Source: UBA4644 sp900555855 (GTDB lineage Bacteria; Bacillota; Clostridia; Oscillospirales; Butyricicoccaceae). From it: DNA of 64,000 nt. Location: NCBI GenBank assembly GCA_052289195.1, contig DAWAJD010000003.1, forward strand, positions 1 through 64,000. Reading direction: 5' to 3'. A model generated the notes under the pieces. It had not been told where the DNA came from. It did not search any database and worked only from the letters and a program-made list of their open reading frames with translations. Shown here in pieces: positions 16,981 through 24,961 of the stretch (its first letter is position 1; each line of letters starts with the position of its first letter). A program made the position numbers and the translations under genes.

Positions 16981-18832
16981 GGAGCAGCTCCCGTGCAGCC
17001 TGCGCCACGGCGGCGTCGTCGATCTGATAGACAGCGGAAAGCTGCTCCACCGTCCCCTGAGGGACGAACTGCGCCTTCAGATTCAGCAGCCGCAGCGCCG
17101 CGTGCTGCTTATGCTCCGCCAGCAGCGCCGCCAGCTTCTGGCCCATACAGCCCTGCTCCACGCAATCCTCCAATACGATCAGGCGACCAGACCTTGCAGC
17201 CTGCTCCCGCAGCAGCGGATAATCCGCTCCATGGAGCCAGTTGAGCTTGACCACAGCTGCACGGATGCCTTCCTGCTCCAGCGTCTGCGCCGCGGCCAGC
17301 GCCGCGTTGGTGAGGATCCCGTAGGTGCAGATGGTCACATCCTCCCCCGGCTGCAGCAGCGCTTCTGCAAGGGCCATGGTATCCTGCACGAAGCTTCCCT
17401 GGCTTCCTCTGGGATAGCGCAGGGCGGCAGGGCTTTGCTGCGCCAGCGAAAGCGAAAGCGCCGTCTCCTGTTCTGCGTAATTGGCCGGTGCATAGATCCG
17501 CAGCCCCGGCACCGTCCGCAGATAGGGCACATCAAACAGGCCCTGATGGGTCTCGCCGTCGGCGCCCACCAGCCCTGCCCGATCCACTGCCAGCACCACC
17601 GGCAGGCCCCCAATGGCCACATCGTGGATCAGCTGGTCATAGGCCCGCTGAAGGAAGGTGGAATAAATGGCGCACACCGGGCGCATCCCCCGGGACGCCA
17701 GCCCTGCTGCCATGCCGACGGCGTGTTCCTCCGCGATGCCCACATCAAAAAATCTTCCCGGAAAGCGCCGGGCAAACTCCGAAAGGCCCGTCCCCGCTTC
17801 CATGGCCGCCGTAATGGCGCAGACCCGGGGATCCTGCTCCGCCGCGCGGCAAAGCAGCTCGCCGAAGGCGGAGGAAAAGCACTGGGCCGCGCCGGGATGC
17901 AGGGGGTCGCCGGTGGCCACATGAAAGGCCGAAACGCCGTGGAAGGCCTCCGGCGCCTGCTCCGAGGGCTGATAGCCCTTGCCCTTGACGGTCTTCAGGT
18001 GGATCACCACCGGGCGGTCCAGCTTTTTGGCCTGTTCCAGCAGGGAGCAGGTCTCCAAAACATCGTTGCCGTCGGCCGGGCCAAGATATTCAAAGCCCAT
18101 CAGCTCGAAAATGGTCTCCTTCAGCAGCATGGTCCGCAGCCGGTGCTTCAGGCAGGAGACCCCCCGGATCACATCCTCGCCGCCGGGCAGACGGCCCAGC
18201 GCCTGCTTTGTCCTTTCCTTCATGCGGAAATACCGGGGCTTGATGCGGATGGCGGAAAGCCGCTGGGCCAGCGCGCCAACGCTGGGGCCGATGGACATAT
18301 CATTGTCGTTGAATACGATGATCAGCGGCAGACCGGAGGAGCCCGCGTCGTTCAGGGCTTCATAGGCCATGCCGCCGGTGAGCGCGCCGTCGCCGATGAT
18401 ACAGACCGTGGCGCTCTTTTCCCCCCGGAGCCGCTTGGCCCGGGCCATGCCCAGCGCGGCGGAGACCGAAGCGGAAGCGTGGCCGGAGACCGCGCTGTCA
18501 TATTCGCTCTCTCCCGGACGGAGAAAGCCGCTGATGCCGCCGAACTGCCGGAGCGTTTCAAACTGCGCCTTTCGTCCGGTGAGCATTTTATGCACATAGC
18601 ATTGATGTCCCACATCAAAGAGGATATCGTCCTGCGGGGCGGAAAAGACCCGGTGGATGGCCACCGTCAGCTCCACGGCGCCCAGATTGGACGCCAGATG
18701 TCCGCCCGTGCGGGAAATATGCCCGATCAGGAATTCCCGGATCTGCTCGCACAGCGCCGGAAGCTGCTCCGCCGGGAGCGCCTTCAGCTGCTCCGGCGTA
18801 TCCACCTGATCCAGCAAAAGAGACTGGTGCAT
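16973..18832 (-). CDS. dxs: 1-deoxy-D-xylulose-5-phosphate synthase
   Basis: First enzyme of the MEP isoprenoid pathway; joins pyruvate and glyceraldehyde-3-phosphate with thiamine diphosphate. Motifs: SGHASASVSAALGMA, the ThDP site GDGALTGGMAYEALNDAG, a transketolase-type middle domain with DVGIAEEHAVGMAAGLA, and the LVGADGETHQGLFDVPYL segment. I start at ATG 18832 (AAGGCGG 9 bases before; 619 residues). The ATG at 18856 lacks such a site, and the family usually begins close to LLDxxxxPEDLK. Transcribed with ispA just upstream, so precursor and prenyl-chain synthesis are coupled. Confidence 0.95.
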   Translation of the reverse strand: MHQSLLLDQVDTPEQLKALPAEQLPALCEQIREFLIGHISRTGGHLASNLGAVELTVAIHRVFSAPQDDILFDVGHQCYVHKMLTGRKAQFETLRQFGGISGFLRPGESEYDSAVSGHASASVSAALGMARAKRLRGEKSATVCIIGDGALTGGMAYEALNDAGSSGLPLIIVFNDNDMSIGPSVGALAQRLSAIRIKPRYFRMKERTKQALGRLPGGEDVIRGVSCLKHRLRTMLLKETIFELMGFEYLGPADGNDVLETCSLLEQAKKLDRPVVIHLKTVKGKGYQPSEQAPEAFHGVSAFHVATGDPLHPGAAQCFSSAFGELLCRAAEQDPRVCAITAAMEAGTGLSEFARRFPGRFFDVGIAEEHAVGMAAGLASRGMRPVCAIYSTFLQRAYDQLIHDVAIGGLPVVLAVDRAGLVGADGETHQGLFDVPYLRTVPGLRIYAPANYAEQETALSLSLAQQSPAALRYPRGSQGSFVQDTMALAEALLQPGEDVTICTYGILTNAALAAAQTLEQEGIRAAVVKLNWLHGADYPLLREQAARSGRLIVLEDCVEQGCMGQKLAALLAEHKQHAALRLLNLKAQFVPQGTVEQLSAVYQIDDAAVAQAARELLHG

Positions 18833-18871
18833 GAAGCACGCCGCCTTTCTGTTCATACTAAGAGTCTGCGC

Positions 18872-19747
18872 TTAATGCGTGCGCCGGGCCAGCTCCTGCG
18901 CCAGCTGGGCCAGAAAGGCATGGTCCCGGAAGGTCTCCGCCGCGCGGACGGCCCGCTCCGTGAGCTTTTTCAGCTGCCGGGCGCAGCCCTCCAGACCGTA
19001 AAGGGTCACAAAGGTGCTCTTGCCGTTGGCTGCGTCGCTGCCGGTGTTTTTGCCCAGCTCCGCGCTGCTGCCGGTCACATCCAAGACATCGTCCCGCAGC
19101 TGAAAGGCCAGTCCGAGAGCCGAGGCATAATCCTCCGCCGCCCGCAGCTGCGGCTCTTCCCCGCCGGCCAGCAGGCAGCCGCCCACGCAGGCGGCCCGCA
19201 GAAGCGCGGCGGTCTTGCCGTCTACCATCCGGGTCAGCTGCGCTTCGGTGGCCCGGCGCTCCTCCAGCGCCAGATCCTGCACCTGCCCGCCGATCATGCC
19301 GTAAACGCCGCTGCAGCCCGCGATATAGGCCGCGGCCTTCATGGCCCGCTCCGGCGGGATCCTGTCCTGGGAAAGCATCACCTCAAAGGCCCGGGTCAGC
19401 AGCGCATCCCCGGCCAGCGTGGCCATGCCCGCCCCATAGACCTTGTGGTTGGAGGGGCGGCCCCGGCGGTAATCGTCGTTATCCATACAGGGCAGGTCGT
19501 CATGGATCAGAGAATAAGTGTGGATCATCTCCAGGCCGCAGGCAAAGGCCAGTGCGTCCTGGGGGTTTCCGCCGCAAAGCCGGTAAAATTCCAGCAGCAG
19601 GCAGGGCCGGATGCGCTTGCCTCCGGCCAGCAGACTATAGCGGCAGGCCTCGAACACCTCCCGCTGGGGGCAGTCCTCCCGGGGCATGGCCCGGTCCAGC
19701 GCTTTTTCTATCATAGCGCCATACCACTGCAGCACTTCCTTTACCAC
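18872..19747 (-). CDS. ispA: Farnesyl diphosphate synthase (short-chain polyprenyl synthetase)
   Basis: Builds geranyl and farnesyl diphosphate from IPP and DMAPP. The 291-residue protein has both aspartate motifs: DDLPCMD (83-89), followed by DDYRRGRP, and QLRDDVLD (about 216-223). GGKRIRPCLLLE marks the IPP site. The four residues between the Asp pair and Asp89 fit the bacterial type II pattern. The start is GTG at 19747, with GGAGG 8 bases before it and 4 bases after the xseB stop; the longer frame would run back into xseB. Confidence 0.94.
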   Translation of the reverse strand: MVKEVLQWYGAMIEKALDRAMPREDCPQREVFEACRYSLLAGGKRIRPCLLLEFYRLCGGNPQDALAFACGLEMIHTYSLIHDDLPCMDNDDYRRGRPSNHKVYGAGMATLAGDALLTRAFEVMLSQDRIPPERAMKAAAYIAGCSGVYGMIGGQVQDLALEERRATEAQLTRMVDGKTAALLRAACVGGCLLAGGEEPQLRAAEDYASALGLAFQLRDDVLDVTGSSAELGKNTGSDAANGKSTFVTLYGLEGCARQLKKLTERAVRAAETFRDHAFLAQLAQELARRTH

Positions 19748-19751
19748 AGGC

Positions 19752-19982
19752 TTATTCCTCCTGCACCGCAAAAGGACTCTGCTGCAGGCCCGCATCGGTC
19801 ACCGTCAGCAGCTTCACCTGCTGCTGCGCCTCGTCCAGGGCTTTGGTGCAGCCCTGGATCAGGCCGGCGCCCTCCTGAAAAAGCTTCAGGCTCTCCTCCA
19901 GCGGCGCGTCGCCCCGCTCCAACGCGGCCACGATCTGCTCCAGACGGGTCATGGCCTGTTCGAATACAAACTTTTTGGGCAT
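19752..19982 (-). CDS. xseB: Exodeoxyribonuclease VII small subunit
   Basis: A 76-residue helical protein with the family core FEQAMTRLEQIVAALERGD followed by PLEESLKLFQEG. Several copies bind XseA to form ExoVII, which degrades single-stranded DNA to short oligonucleotides. I start at ATG 19982 because AAAGGGG is 7 bases away; the ATG at 19988 is too close to that site. It follows xseA almost without a gap. Confidence 0.93.
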   Translation of the reverse strand: MPKKFVFEQAMTRLEQIVAALERGDAPLEESLKLFQEGAGLIQGCTKALDEAQQQVKLLTVTDAGLQQSPFAVQEE

Positions 19983-19984
19983 GA

Positions 19985-21190
19985 TCATTCCCCTTTCTCA
20001 ATGCGCTCCACGGCGCAGAGGGCTGTTCCGTCGGAAAGGCGGAGACAGATCTCCTCCCCCGGCGAAAGCTGCGCTACGGAATGGAGCACCTGCTCCTGCC
20101 GGGTCGCAACGGCATAGCCCCGGGCCAGCACCTTCAGCGGGCTGAGAGCGTCCAGCCGGCCGCTGAGGGCGGCAAACTGACGCTGACGCTTTTCCACTGC
20201 GGCAGCGGCGGCCCGCTCCAGCCGCTGCCGTAAAAGCTCTAAAAGCAGCTCCTTCTGCTGCAGGGAGCCCTCCGGCGAACGCAGCACCGGCCGCTCCGAA
20301 AGGCGGCGCAGCCGCTGACGCAAAAGCTCCAGCCGGCGCTCCTGCGCCTTTTCCATGCGGCGGGCCTGCTGCTCCAAAAGCGCACGCAGCTCCGTCCTGT
20401 CGCAGACGGCCAGCTCCGCCCCGTTGGAGGGCGTGGCCGCCCGCACATCTGCCGCAAAATCCGAGATGGTCACATCCGGCTCGTGGCCCACGGCGGAGAT
20501 CACCGGCGTTTTGCAGCGATAAATGGCCCGGGCCACGATCTCCTCGTTGAAGGCCCAGAGGTCCTCCAGCGAACCGCCGCCCCGGCCGGTTATGATCACA
20601 TCTGCCAGCCCCGCGGCGTCCACCAGCTCCAGCATGGCGGCGATCTCCTCCGCGGCGCCCTCTCCCTGGACCCGCACCGGGCACACCAGAACGCTGGCCA
20701 GCGGCCACCGGCGGCCCAGGATCCGGATCATATCCCGCACGGCCGCCCCGGTTGGCGAGGTCACCAGCGCCACCCGCTCCGGATACCGGGGCAGGGGCTT
20801 TTTGTGGGCAGCGTCAAACACGCCCTGGGCCTGAAGCTTCTGCTTCAGCTGTTCAAAGGCCACCGCCAGATCGCCCGCGCCGTCGGGCTGCATATGAGAA
20901 ACATAGAGCTGGTACTGCCCGCTTCTGGGAAACAGGCTTACCCGGCCTGTGAGGATCACCTTCATGCCGCTCTCCGGCCGGAAGCGCAGGCGCATGGCGT
21001 CGGAGCGGAACAGGACGCAGGAGATTACCGCGCCCTCATCCTTCAGGGTGAAATAATGATGGCCGGAGGAATGGATCTTGTAATTGGAAAGCTCGCCCCG
21101 GACGCAGGTCTGAGAAAGGATCTCATCCCGGTCCAGCAGCAGCTTGATATAGCCGGTCAGTTGCGTGACCGAAACAGGCTGCAATGCCAT
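19985..21190 (-). CDS. xseA: Exodeoxyribonuclease VII large subunit
   Basis: The catalytic subunit of ExoVII, 401 residues. It has the N-terminal OB fold (SVTQLTGYIKLLL; HHYFTLKDEGAVISCVLF), the catalytic domain (VALVTSPTGAAVRDMI; ITGRGGGSLEDLWAFNEE; ISAVGHEPDVTISDFAADVRA) and a long Arg/Gln/Leu-rich coiled coil at about 255-345 that binds XseB. The start is ATG 21190 with GGAG 8 bases upstream; a GTG at 21199 overlaps the previous stop and is possible. Confidence 0.95.
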   Translation of the reverse strand: MALQPVSVTQLTGYIKLLLDRDEILSQTCVRGELSNYKIHSSGHHYFTLKDEGAVISCVLFRSDAMRLRFRPESGMKVILTGRVSLFPRSGQYQLYVSHMQPDGAGDLAVAFEQLKQKLQAQGVFDAAHKKPLPRYPERVALVTSPTGAAVRDMIRILGRRWPLASVLVCPVRVQGEGAAEEIAAMLELVDAAGLADVIITGRGGGSLEDLWAFNEEIVARAIYRCKTPVISAVGHEPDVTISDFAADVRAATPSNGAELAVCDRTELRALLEQQARRMEKAQERRLELLRQRLRRLSERPVLRSPEGSLQQKELLLELLRQRLERAAAAAVEKRQRQFAALSGRLDALSPLKVLARGYAVATRQEQVLHSVAQLSPGEEICLRLSDGTALCAVERIEKGE

Positions 21191-21195
21191 ATGCG

Positions 21196-22125
21196 TCACT
21201 CCATGGCGGCCAGAATGGCCGCGCCTACACCGTTATCGCCGCCCAGCCCCTGCGCGGCGAACCAGAGGTCCTTCTGCCCCCGCAGACCGTCCTGCACCAG
21301 GGAGCAGACGGAAACGCCGCCGGAGACCAGCACCGGCAGGCCCGGATGCAGTCTGCGTGCCTGAAGCGTTGCCCGCAGGATGGCCCGGGCCACTGTCTGC
21401 AAAACGAACCGGCAGAGATCCTCCGGCCCCTCCCCTGCTTCCATCCGCTTCTGATATTGATTCTGCACGCCGGAGAAGGAAAAGCGGCAAGCCTGCACCT
21501 TCACCGGAAACCATTCCTCCGAGGCAGAACGAAGCGCCGCCTGCTCTACATAGGGGCCGGCGGGAAAGGGCAGGCCCAGGGCCACGCCCACCCGGTCGAT
21601 GATCTGGCCGGCGGAAAGATCTGTGCTGCCGCCCAGGATCTCCGCCCGGAGGATCCGCCGGGGATCGGGCTGCACCAGCAAAAGCTCCGTGGTGCCGCCG
21701 GAAAGATGCCAGGCCAGAAAGGGCTGCCGCAGCAGCTCCGGCTTTCCCACGGAAAAGGCCGCCGCCGCCAGATGGCCCTGCTGATGGGAAAAGGCGCGGA
21801 CCGAAACGCCCAGCGCCGCCGCTATGCACCGGGCGGCGCACTCCCCTGCCAGAAAGCAGGGCATATAGGAATCCTCCAGATCCCGGGGGCGGGAGGAATA
21901 GCCTACGCCGGCCACGCTTCCCTCCAGCGCCCGGCAGGCCTGCTCCATCTGCTCCGGCAGCTGGCGGATATGCTGAAACAGCGCGTCGCTCTGCCGCAGG
22001 CCCAGCGTCCCCTCCGGCACCTCCAGCAGCCTGCCGCACTGGCGGAAACTGCCGTCCTCCGGGCAGAATACCGCCGCGGAGGTCTTGTAATTGCTGGTGT
22101 CGATCCCCAGAAAGAGCCTTCTCAC
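21196..22125 (-). CDS. Kae1/TsaD-like ASKHA protein (peptidase M22 family), paralogue
   Basis: 309 residues with the ASKHA fold start (FLGIDTSNYKTSAAVF), an HxxxH metal site (His114, His118 in SHQQGHLAA), WHLSGGTTELLLV and the C-terminal LVSGGVSVCSLV. True TsaD makes the t6A modification in tRNA with TsaB and TsaE and is usually about 340 residues. This protein is shorter and more diverged (for example SxQQGH for NHxxGH), so I read it as the second, Clostridia-specific homologue rather than TsaD. No tsaB or tsaE lies nearby. It sits between nusB and xseA, its start overlapping the nusB stop (ATGA), so it belongs to the housekeeping operon. Confidence 0.8.
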   Translation of the reverse strand: MRRLFLGIDTSNYKTSAAVFCPEDGSFRQCGRLLEVPEGTLGLRQSDALFQHIRQLPEQMEQACRALEGSVAGVGYSSRPRDLEDSYMPCFLAGECAARCIAAALGVSVRAFSHQQGHLAAAAFSVGKPELLRQPFLAWHLSGGTTELLLVQPDPRRILRAEILGGSTDLSAGQIIDRVGVALGLPFPAGPYVEQAALRSASEEWFPVKVQACRFSFSGVQNQYQKRMEAGEGPEDLCRFVLQTVARAILRATLQARRLHPGLPVLVSGGVSVCSLVQDGLRGQKDLWFAAQGLGGDNGVGAAILAAME

Positions 22126-22565
22126 GGATGGACTTCCTGCTTGACAAAGGCGCCCATGATGCCGTTGATGAAGGAGGCGGCCTCTTCAGAATCATAGGCC
22201 TTCGCCAGCTCCAGCGCCTCGTTGACGGAAGCGCCCACGGGGATGCCCAGATAAAGCACCTCGTACATGCTCAGCCGCAGGATGCACTTGGAGACCCGGG
22301 AGATCCGGGAGACATTCCAGCCCACCGCATATTTTTCGATATAGCCGTCCAGCTCCGGCAGATGCGCCGTGACGCCGGTGACGGCATCGCGGACATAATC
22401 CTTCTGGGCATCCGGCGGAAGCTCCCGGTAAAGGGGATATTCCCCCGCCAGCGACTGGAACCGGTCTTCATTCACCGATCCCAAAAGCTGCTCTGCCGTC
22501 ATGCCGGTATATTCACCGGTATACAATAAATGGAGCACAAGCTCCCGTGCGCCGTGTCTGTTCAT
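22122..22565 (-). CDS. nusB: Transcription antitermination factor NusB
   Basis: A 147-residue all-helical RNA-binding protein that, with NusE (S10), binds the boxA element of rRNA leaders. Family marks: RHGARELVLHLLY at the start and the second half LRLSMYEVLYLGIPVGASVNEALELAKAY. It is the first gene of a nine-gene run to recN. A -10-like TATAAT lies about 80 bases upstream. Confidence 0.95.
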   Translation of the reverse strand: MNRHGARELVLHLLYTGEYTGMTAEQLLGSVNEDRFQSLAGEYPLYRELPPDAQKDYVRDAVTGVTAHLPELDGYIEKYAVGWNVSRISRVSKCILRLSMYEVLYLGIPVGASVNEALELAKAYDSEEAASFINGIMGAFVKQEVHP

Positions 22566-22644
22566 GGTTCTGTGGCCACCTCTTTATTCTTTTCCGGCTG
22601 CGGTTTCTCCGGCCGGATCGCTTTTTCCTGTAACCTGGGCTTAT

Positions 22645-22673
22645 ATTATACACGCATTGCAAGAAAAATGGAA
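22645..22673 (-). promoter_or_regulatory. Possible promoter of the nusB cluster
   Basis: TATAAT on the minus strand at 22645-22650; the -35 at 17 bp (TTCCAT, 22668-22673) matches poorly. The 286-base gap between nusB and the SLH gene holds this element and nothing else I can name. Confidence 0.4.
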
Positions 22674-22851
22674 GAGCTTTCCCGCGGGTTCTCTGGAAAA
22701 TTTTGCGCTTTTCTGCATACTGTGCCTGCGGCGCGCCCGATTTTGCGCCGTCATGACAGAAAGCACCATTCCAGCATATCTTTTCCGCCACATAAAGGCT
22801 CGCGCGGATCGTCAAACTATGCGCAGGAAATTGAAAAAAGGAGGAACTATC

Positions 22852-24150
22852 ATGAACCAAACGCGTTTTTGGAAACCCTGCGCCGCCGCAGCACTGGGCC
22901 TTTGCCTGCTGCTGGCGCTTTTCACCCCGGCACAGGCCTGGGGCAAGCGGGCGGCGGACCAACCCGCCGTTTCTGCCTTCGCAAAATCCGATCAGCAGAG
23001 CTGCGTCATCTGCTTCACCCGGGAGGATTTTCTCTCCCGCACCCGCGGGAAGGAGACGCTCTCCGCCATCGTGGTCGCCGCTCTGCCGGAGGAGGGCAGT
23101 CTTTGTCTGGCGGGCCGTCCCCTGCAGTGCGGCGAGGCCGTGAGCGCAGATATGCTCTCGGCACTGGCCTATTTTCCCGGCTCTGATCAGGAGCTGCATA
23201 CCCGGTTTTCTTTTCTGCCCGTCTTTTCGGAAAGCGGAGCGGGAGAAACGGCCGTCACGGTCTCGCTCAACAGCTCCGACCGGCAAAACAGCCCGCCGGT
23301 GGCCGTGGATCTGCACTACGAGACCTATGCGGACCTGACCCTCTGCGGCACGCTGAAGGCCGTGGATCCGGACGGCGATCCCTGCAGCTTTGAGATCGTC
23401 TCTCAGGGCAGACGGGGCACGGCGGAGATCACGGAGACCGGCTTTCGCTATCAGGCCGGCGGCAGATCCGGCCGGGACAGCTTCACCTATGTGGCCGTGG
23501 ATCCCTGCGGCGAGCGCTCGGCGGAAGCCACCGTCACCGTCACCGTGAGCAAGCGCGCAGCAAAGGAATGCTTCACCTATACGGACATGGCGGAAAGCAC
23601 CTGCCACTATGCGGCGCTGAAGCTGCGGGAGGCGGGCGTCTTTTCCGGCGAGACGCTGGGCGCAGAAGCCTTCTTCTGCCCGGATAAGCCCGTGACCCGG
23701 GCGGAATTCCTTGCGCTGGCGGCCTCCGTTTCCGAGCTGCCGCTGCCCACGGCCGCCGTCTCTACCGGTCTGGCCGATGATAAAGATATCCCTGCCTGGG
23801 CCCAGAGCTATGTGGCTGCGGCCATCTCCGTGGGCGCGGTAGAGGGCGAACGGGACGGCCTTGGCAATCGGGTCTTTTCTGCGGCGCGGTCCATCACCCG
23901 GGGCGAAGCCGCCGCCATCCTCACCCGGCTGCTGGCCCTTCCCCGGGACGGGCGGCAATCTGCCTTTGCCGACAGCGAAAGCATCCCGGACTGGGCGGCC
24001 CAGCCGCTCTGCAGCGCCAACGCCGCCGGGATCCTGCCCGTCTTTGCCGACGGCACCATCCGCTGCAGCCAGGTGGTCACCCGGGAGGACGCGGCCGTGA
24101 TGCTCTATCAGGCGCTGCGCTACCGGCAGACGGAGCGGGAACGCTACTGA
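22852..24150 (+). CDS. SLH-domain surface protein with a cadherin-like repeat region
   Basis: 432 residues. A signal peptide ends near AQAWG. Residues about 40-230 form two beta-rich blocks; the second (about 145-230: VDLHYETYADLTLCGTLKA, then DSFTYVAVDPCGER) has the pattern of bacterial cadherin-like or Ig-like tandem domains (xDPDGDPxxFEIVSQGRRGTAEI). Three SLH repeats follow (about 240-300, 305-370, 375-425), with DKPVTRAEFLALA, SITRGEAAAILTRL and VVTREDAAVMLYQAL as their second helices. SLH domains bind the pyruvylated cell-wall polymer, so this protein is held on the outside of the wall. The start ATG 22852 has AAAAAGGAGGA upstream. Role unknown. Confidence 0.8.
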   Translation: MNQTRFWKPCAAAALGLCLLLALFTPAQAWGKRAADQPAVSAFAKSDQQSCVICFTREDFLSRTRGKETLSAIVVAALPEEGSLCLAGRPLQCGEAVSADMLSALAYFPGSDQELHTRFSFLPVFSESGAGETAVTVSLNSSDRQNSPPVAVDLHYETYADLTLCGTLKAVDPDGDPCSFEIVSQGRRGTAEITETGFRYQAGGRSGRDSFTYVAVDPCGERSAEATVTVTVSKRAAKECFTYTDMAESTCHYAALKLREAGVFSGETLGAEAFFCPDKPVTRAEFLALAASVSELPLPTAAVSTGLADDKDIPAWAQSYVAAAISVGAVEGERDGLGNRVFSAARSITRGEAAAILTRLLALPRDGRQSAFADSESIPDWAAQPLCSANAAGILPVFADGTIRCSQVVTREDAAVMLYQALRYRQTERERY

Positions 24151-24169
24151 GCTGCGGGCTCCCTTTGCA

Positions 24170-24198
24170 AACGCTCCGGTCCGCCGGAGCGTTTTTTT
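24170..24198 (+). terminator. Terminator after the SLH gene
   Basis: Ten-base arms AACGCTCCGG (24170-24179) and CCGGAGCGTT (24184-24193), tetraloop, then a run of T to 24198. It separates the SLH gene from the metal operon. Confidence 0.88.
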
Positions 24199-24220
24199 GC
24201 TGCGATGGGGAAAAAAGGGC

Positions 24221-24248
24221 TTGACAAACGGCAAAAATGGTGTATTAT
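24221..24248 (+). promoter_or_regulatory. Promoter of the metal-resistance operon
   Basis: Perfect TTGACA (24221-24226), 16-bp spacer, TATTAT (24243-24248). The repressor operator begins 5 bases after the -10, so bound repressor would cover the start site. Confidence 0.85.
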
Positions 24249-24252
24249 GATA

Positions 24253-24278
24253 AACGAATGAACAAGTGTTCATATGTT
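24253..24278 (+). promoter_or_regulatory. ArsR/SmtB-type 12-2-12 operator
   Basis: The left arm AACGAATGAACA and right arm TGTTCATATGTT match as an inverted repeat at 10 of 12 positions, with a perfect core ATGAACA-AG-TGTTCAT (24258-24273). This is the known layout of CadC/SmtB-family operators. It lies just downstream of the -10 and just upstream of the repressor gene. Confidence 0.85.
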
Positions 24279-24297
24279 TGTTGAAAGGCGTGATCCC

Positions 24298-24675
24298 ATG
24301 CAGCACCCCACCGACCATACCGCGTCCGTCCCCGTGTGTCAGGACCAGCATATCCACCCTGACCGGCTGCAGCAGGTGCGGCAGCTGCTGCCGGATGACG
24401 ACCGGCTGTATGACCTTTCCGAGGTGTTCCGCGTCTTTGGCGACAGCACCCGCATCCGGATCCTTTATGCGCTGTTTGAAAGCGAGCTTTGCGTCTGCGA
24501 CATCGCCCAGCTGCTGGGGCTGACGCAATCCGCCGTGAGCCATCAGCTGCGCATTTTGAAGGACGCCAAGCTGGTCCGCTTCCGCCGGGAGGGCAAGAGC
24601 ATTTTCTATGCGTTGGATGACGACCATGTCCGAAGCATCCTCGCCATGGGCATGGAGCATCTGGAAGAAGAATAA
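24298..24675 (+). CDS. Metal-sensing ArsR/SmtB-family repressor (CadC-like)
   Basis: A 125-residue winged-helix repressor. The core FRVFGDSTRIRILYALFESE, then ELCVCDIAQLLGLTQSAVSH and FRREGKSIFYALDDDHV, is typical. The CVC pair in helix 3 (Cys near 70 and 72) is the thiolate site used by ArsR/CadC sensors for soft metals; an N-terminal Cys/His-rich tail (VCQDQHIHPD) could complete it, as in CadC. Metal binding releases DNA and opens the operon. I start at ATG 24298 (GAAAGGCG upstream); ATG 24274 would lie in the operator and lacks a site. It controls the HMA protein and ATPase downstream. Confidence 0.88.
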   Translation: MQHPTDHTASVPVCQDQHIHPDRLQQVRQLLPDDDRLYDLSEVFRVFGDSTRIRILYALFESELCVCDIAQLLGLTQSAVSHQLRILKDAKLVRFRREGKSIFYALDDDHVRSILAMGMEHLEEE

Positions 24676-24710
24676 TCTGAACTATCAAATCAAAAAAGGA
24701 GCGTAAACCC

Positions 24711-24929
24711 ATGAAAAAGACCTATGAGATCGAAGTAGACTGCGCCAACTGCGCCCAGAAGATGGAAGACGCCACCCGTCAGGTGGAGGGCGTCGCCGCC
24801 GCCTCCGTCAGCTTCATGACCCAGAAGATGCAGGTGGAGTTTGCGCCCGGCGCAGATCCGGCCCAGGTGATGCCCGCCGTCCTGAAGGCCTGCAAAAAGG
24901 TGGAGCGGGACTGCGAGATCAAGTTCTGA
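24711..24929 (+). CDS. Free heavy-metal-associated (HMA) domain protein
   Basis: A 72-residue ferredoxin-like HMA domain. The metal site is DCANCAQKME (Cys at about 10 and 13, with an extra Cys at 63 and 69), closing with CEIKF. It probably hands a soft metal ion to the ATPase that follows 32 bases later. In most bacteria this domain is fused to the N terminus of the ATPase; here it is a separate gene and the ATPase lacks it. AAAAGGAGCG precedes the start. Confidence 0.88.
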   Translation: MKKTYEIEVDCANCAQKMEDATRQVEGVAAASVSFMTQKMQVEFAPGADPAQVMPAVLKACKKVERDCEIKF

Positions 24930-24961
24930 AGCAAAGGCAGACAAAGAAGGGGGAGGTCCTT

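Noticed and set aside
16910..19984. A 1024-codon open frame on the plus strand
   Set aside because: Antisense of dxs and ispA, which have complete catalytic motifs.
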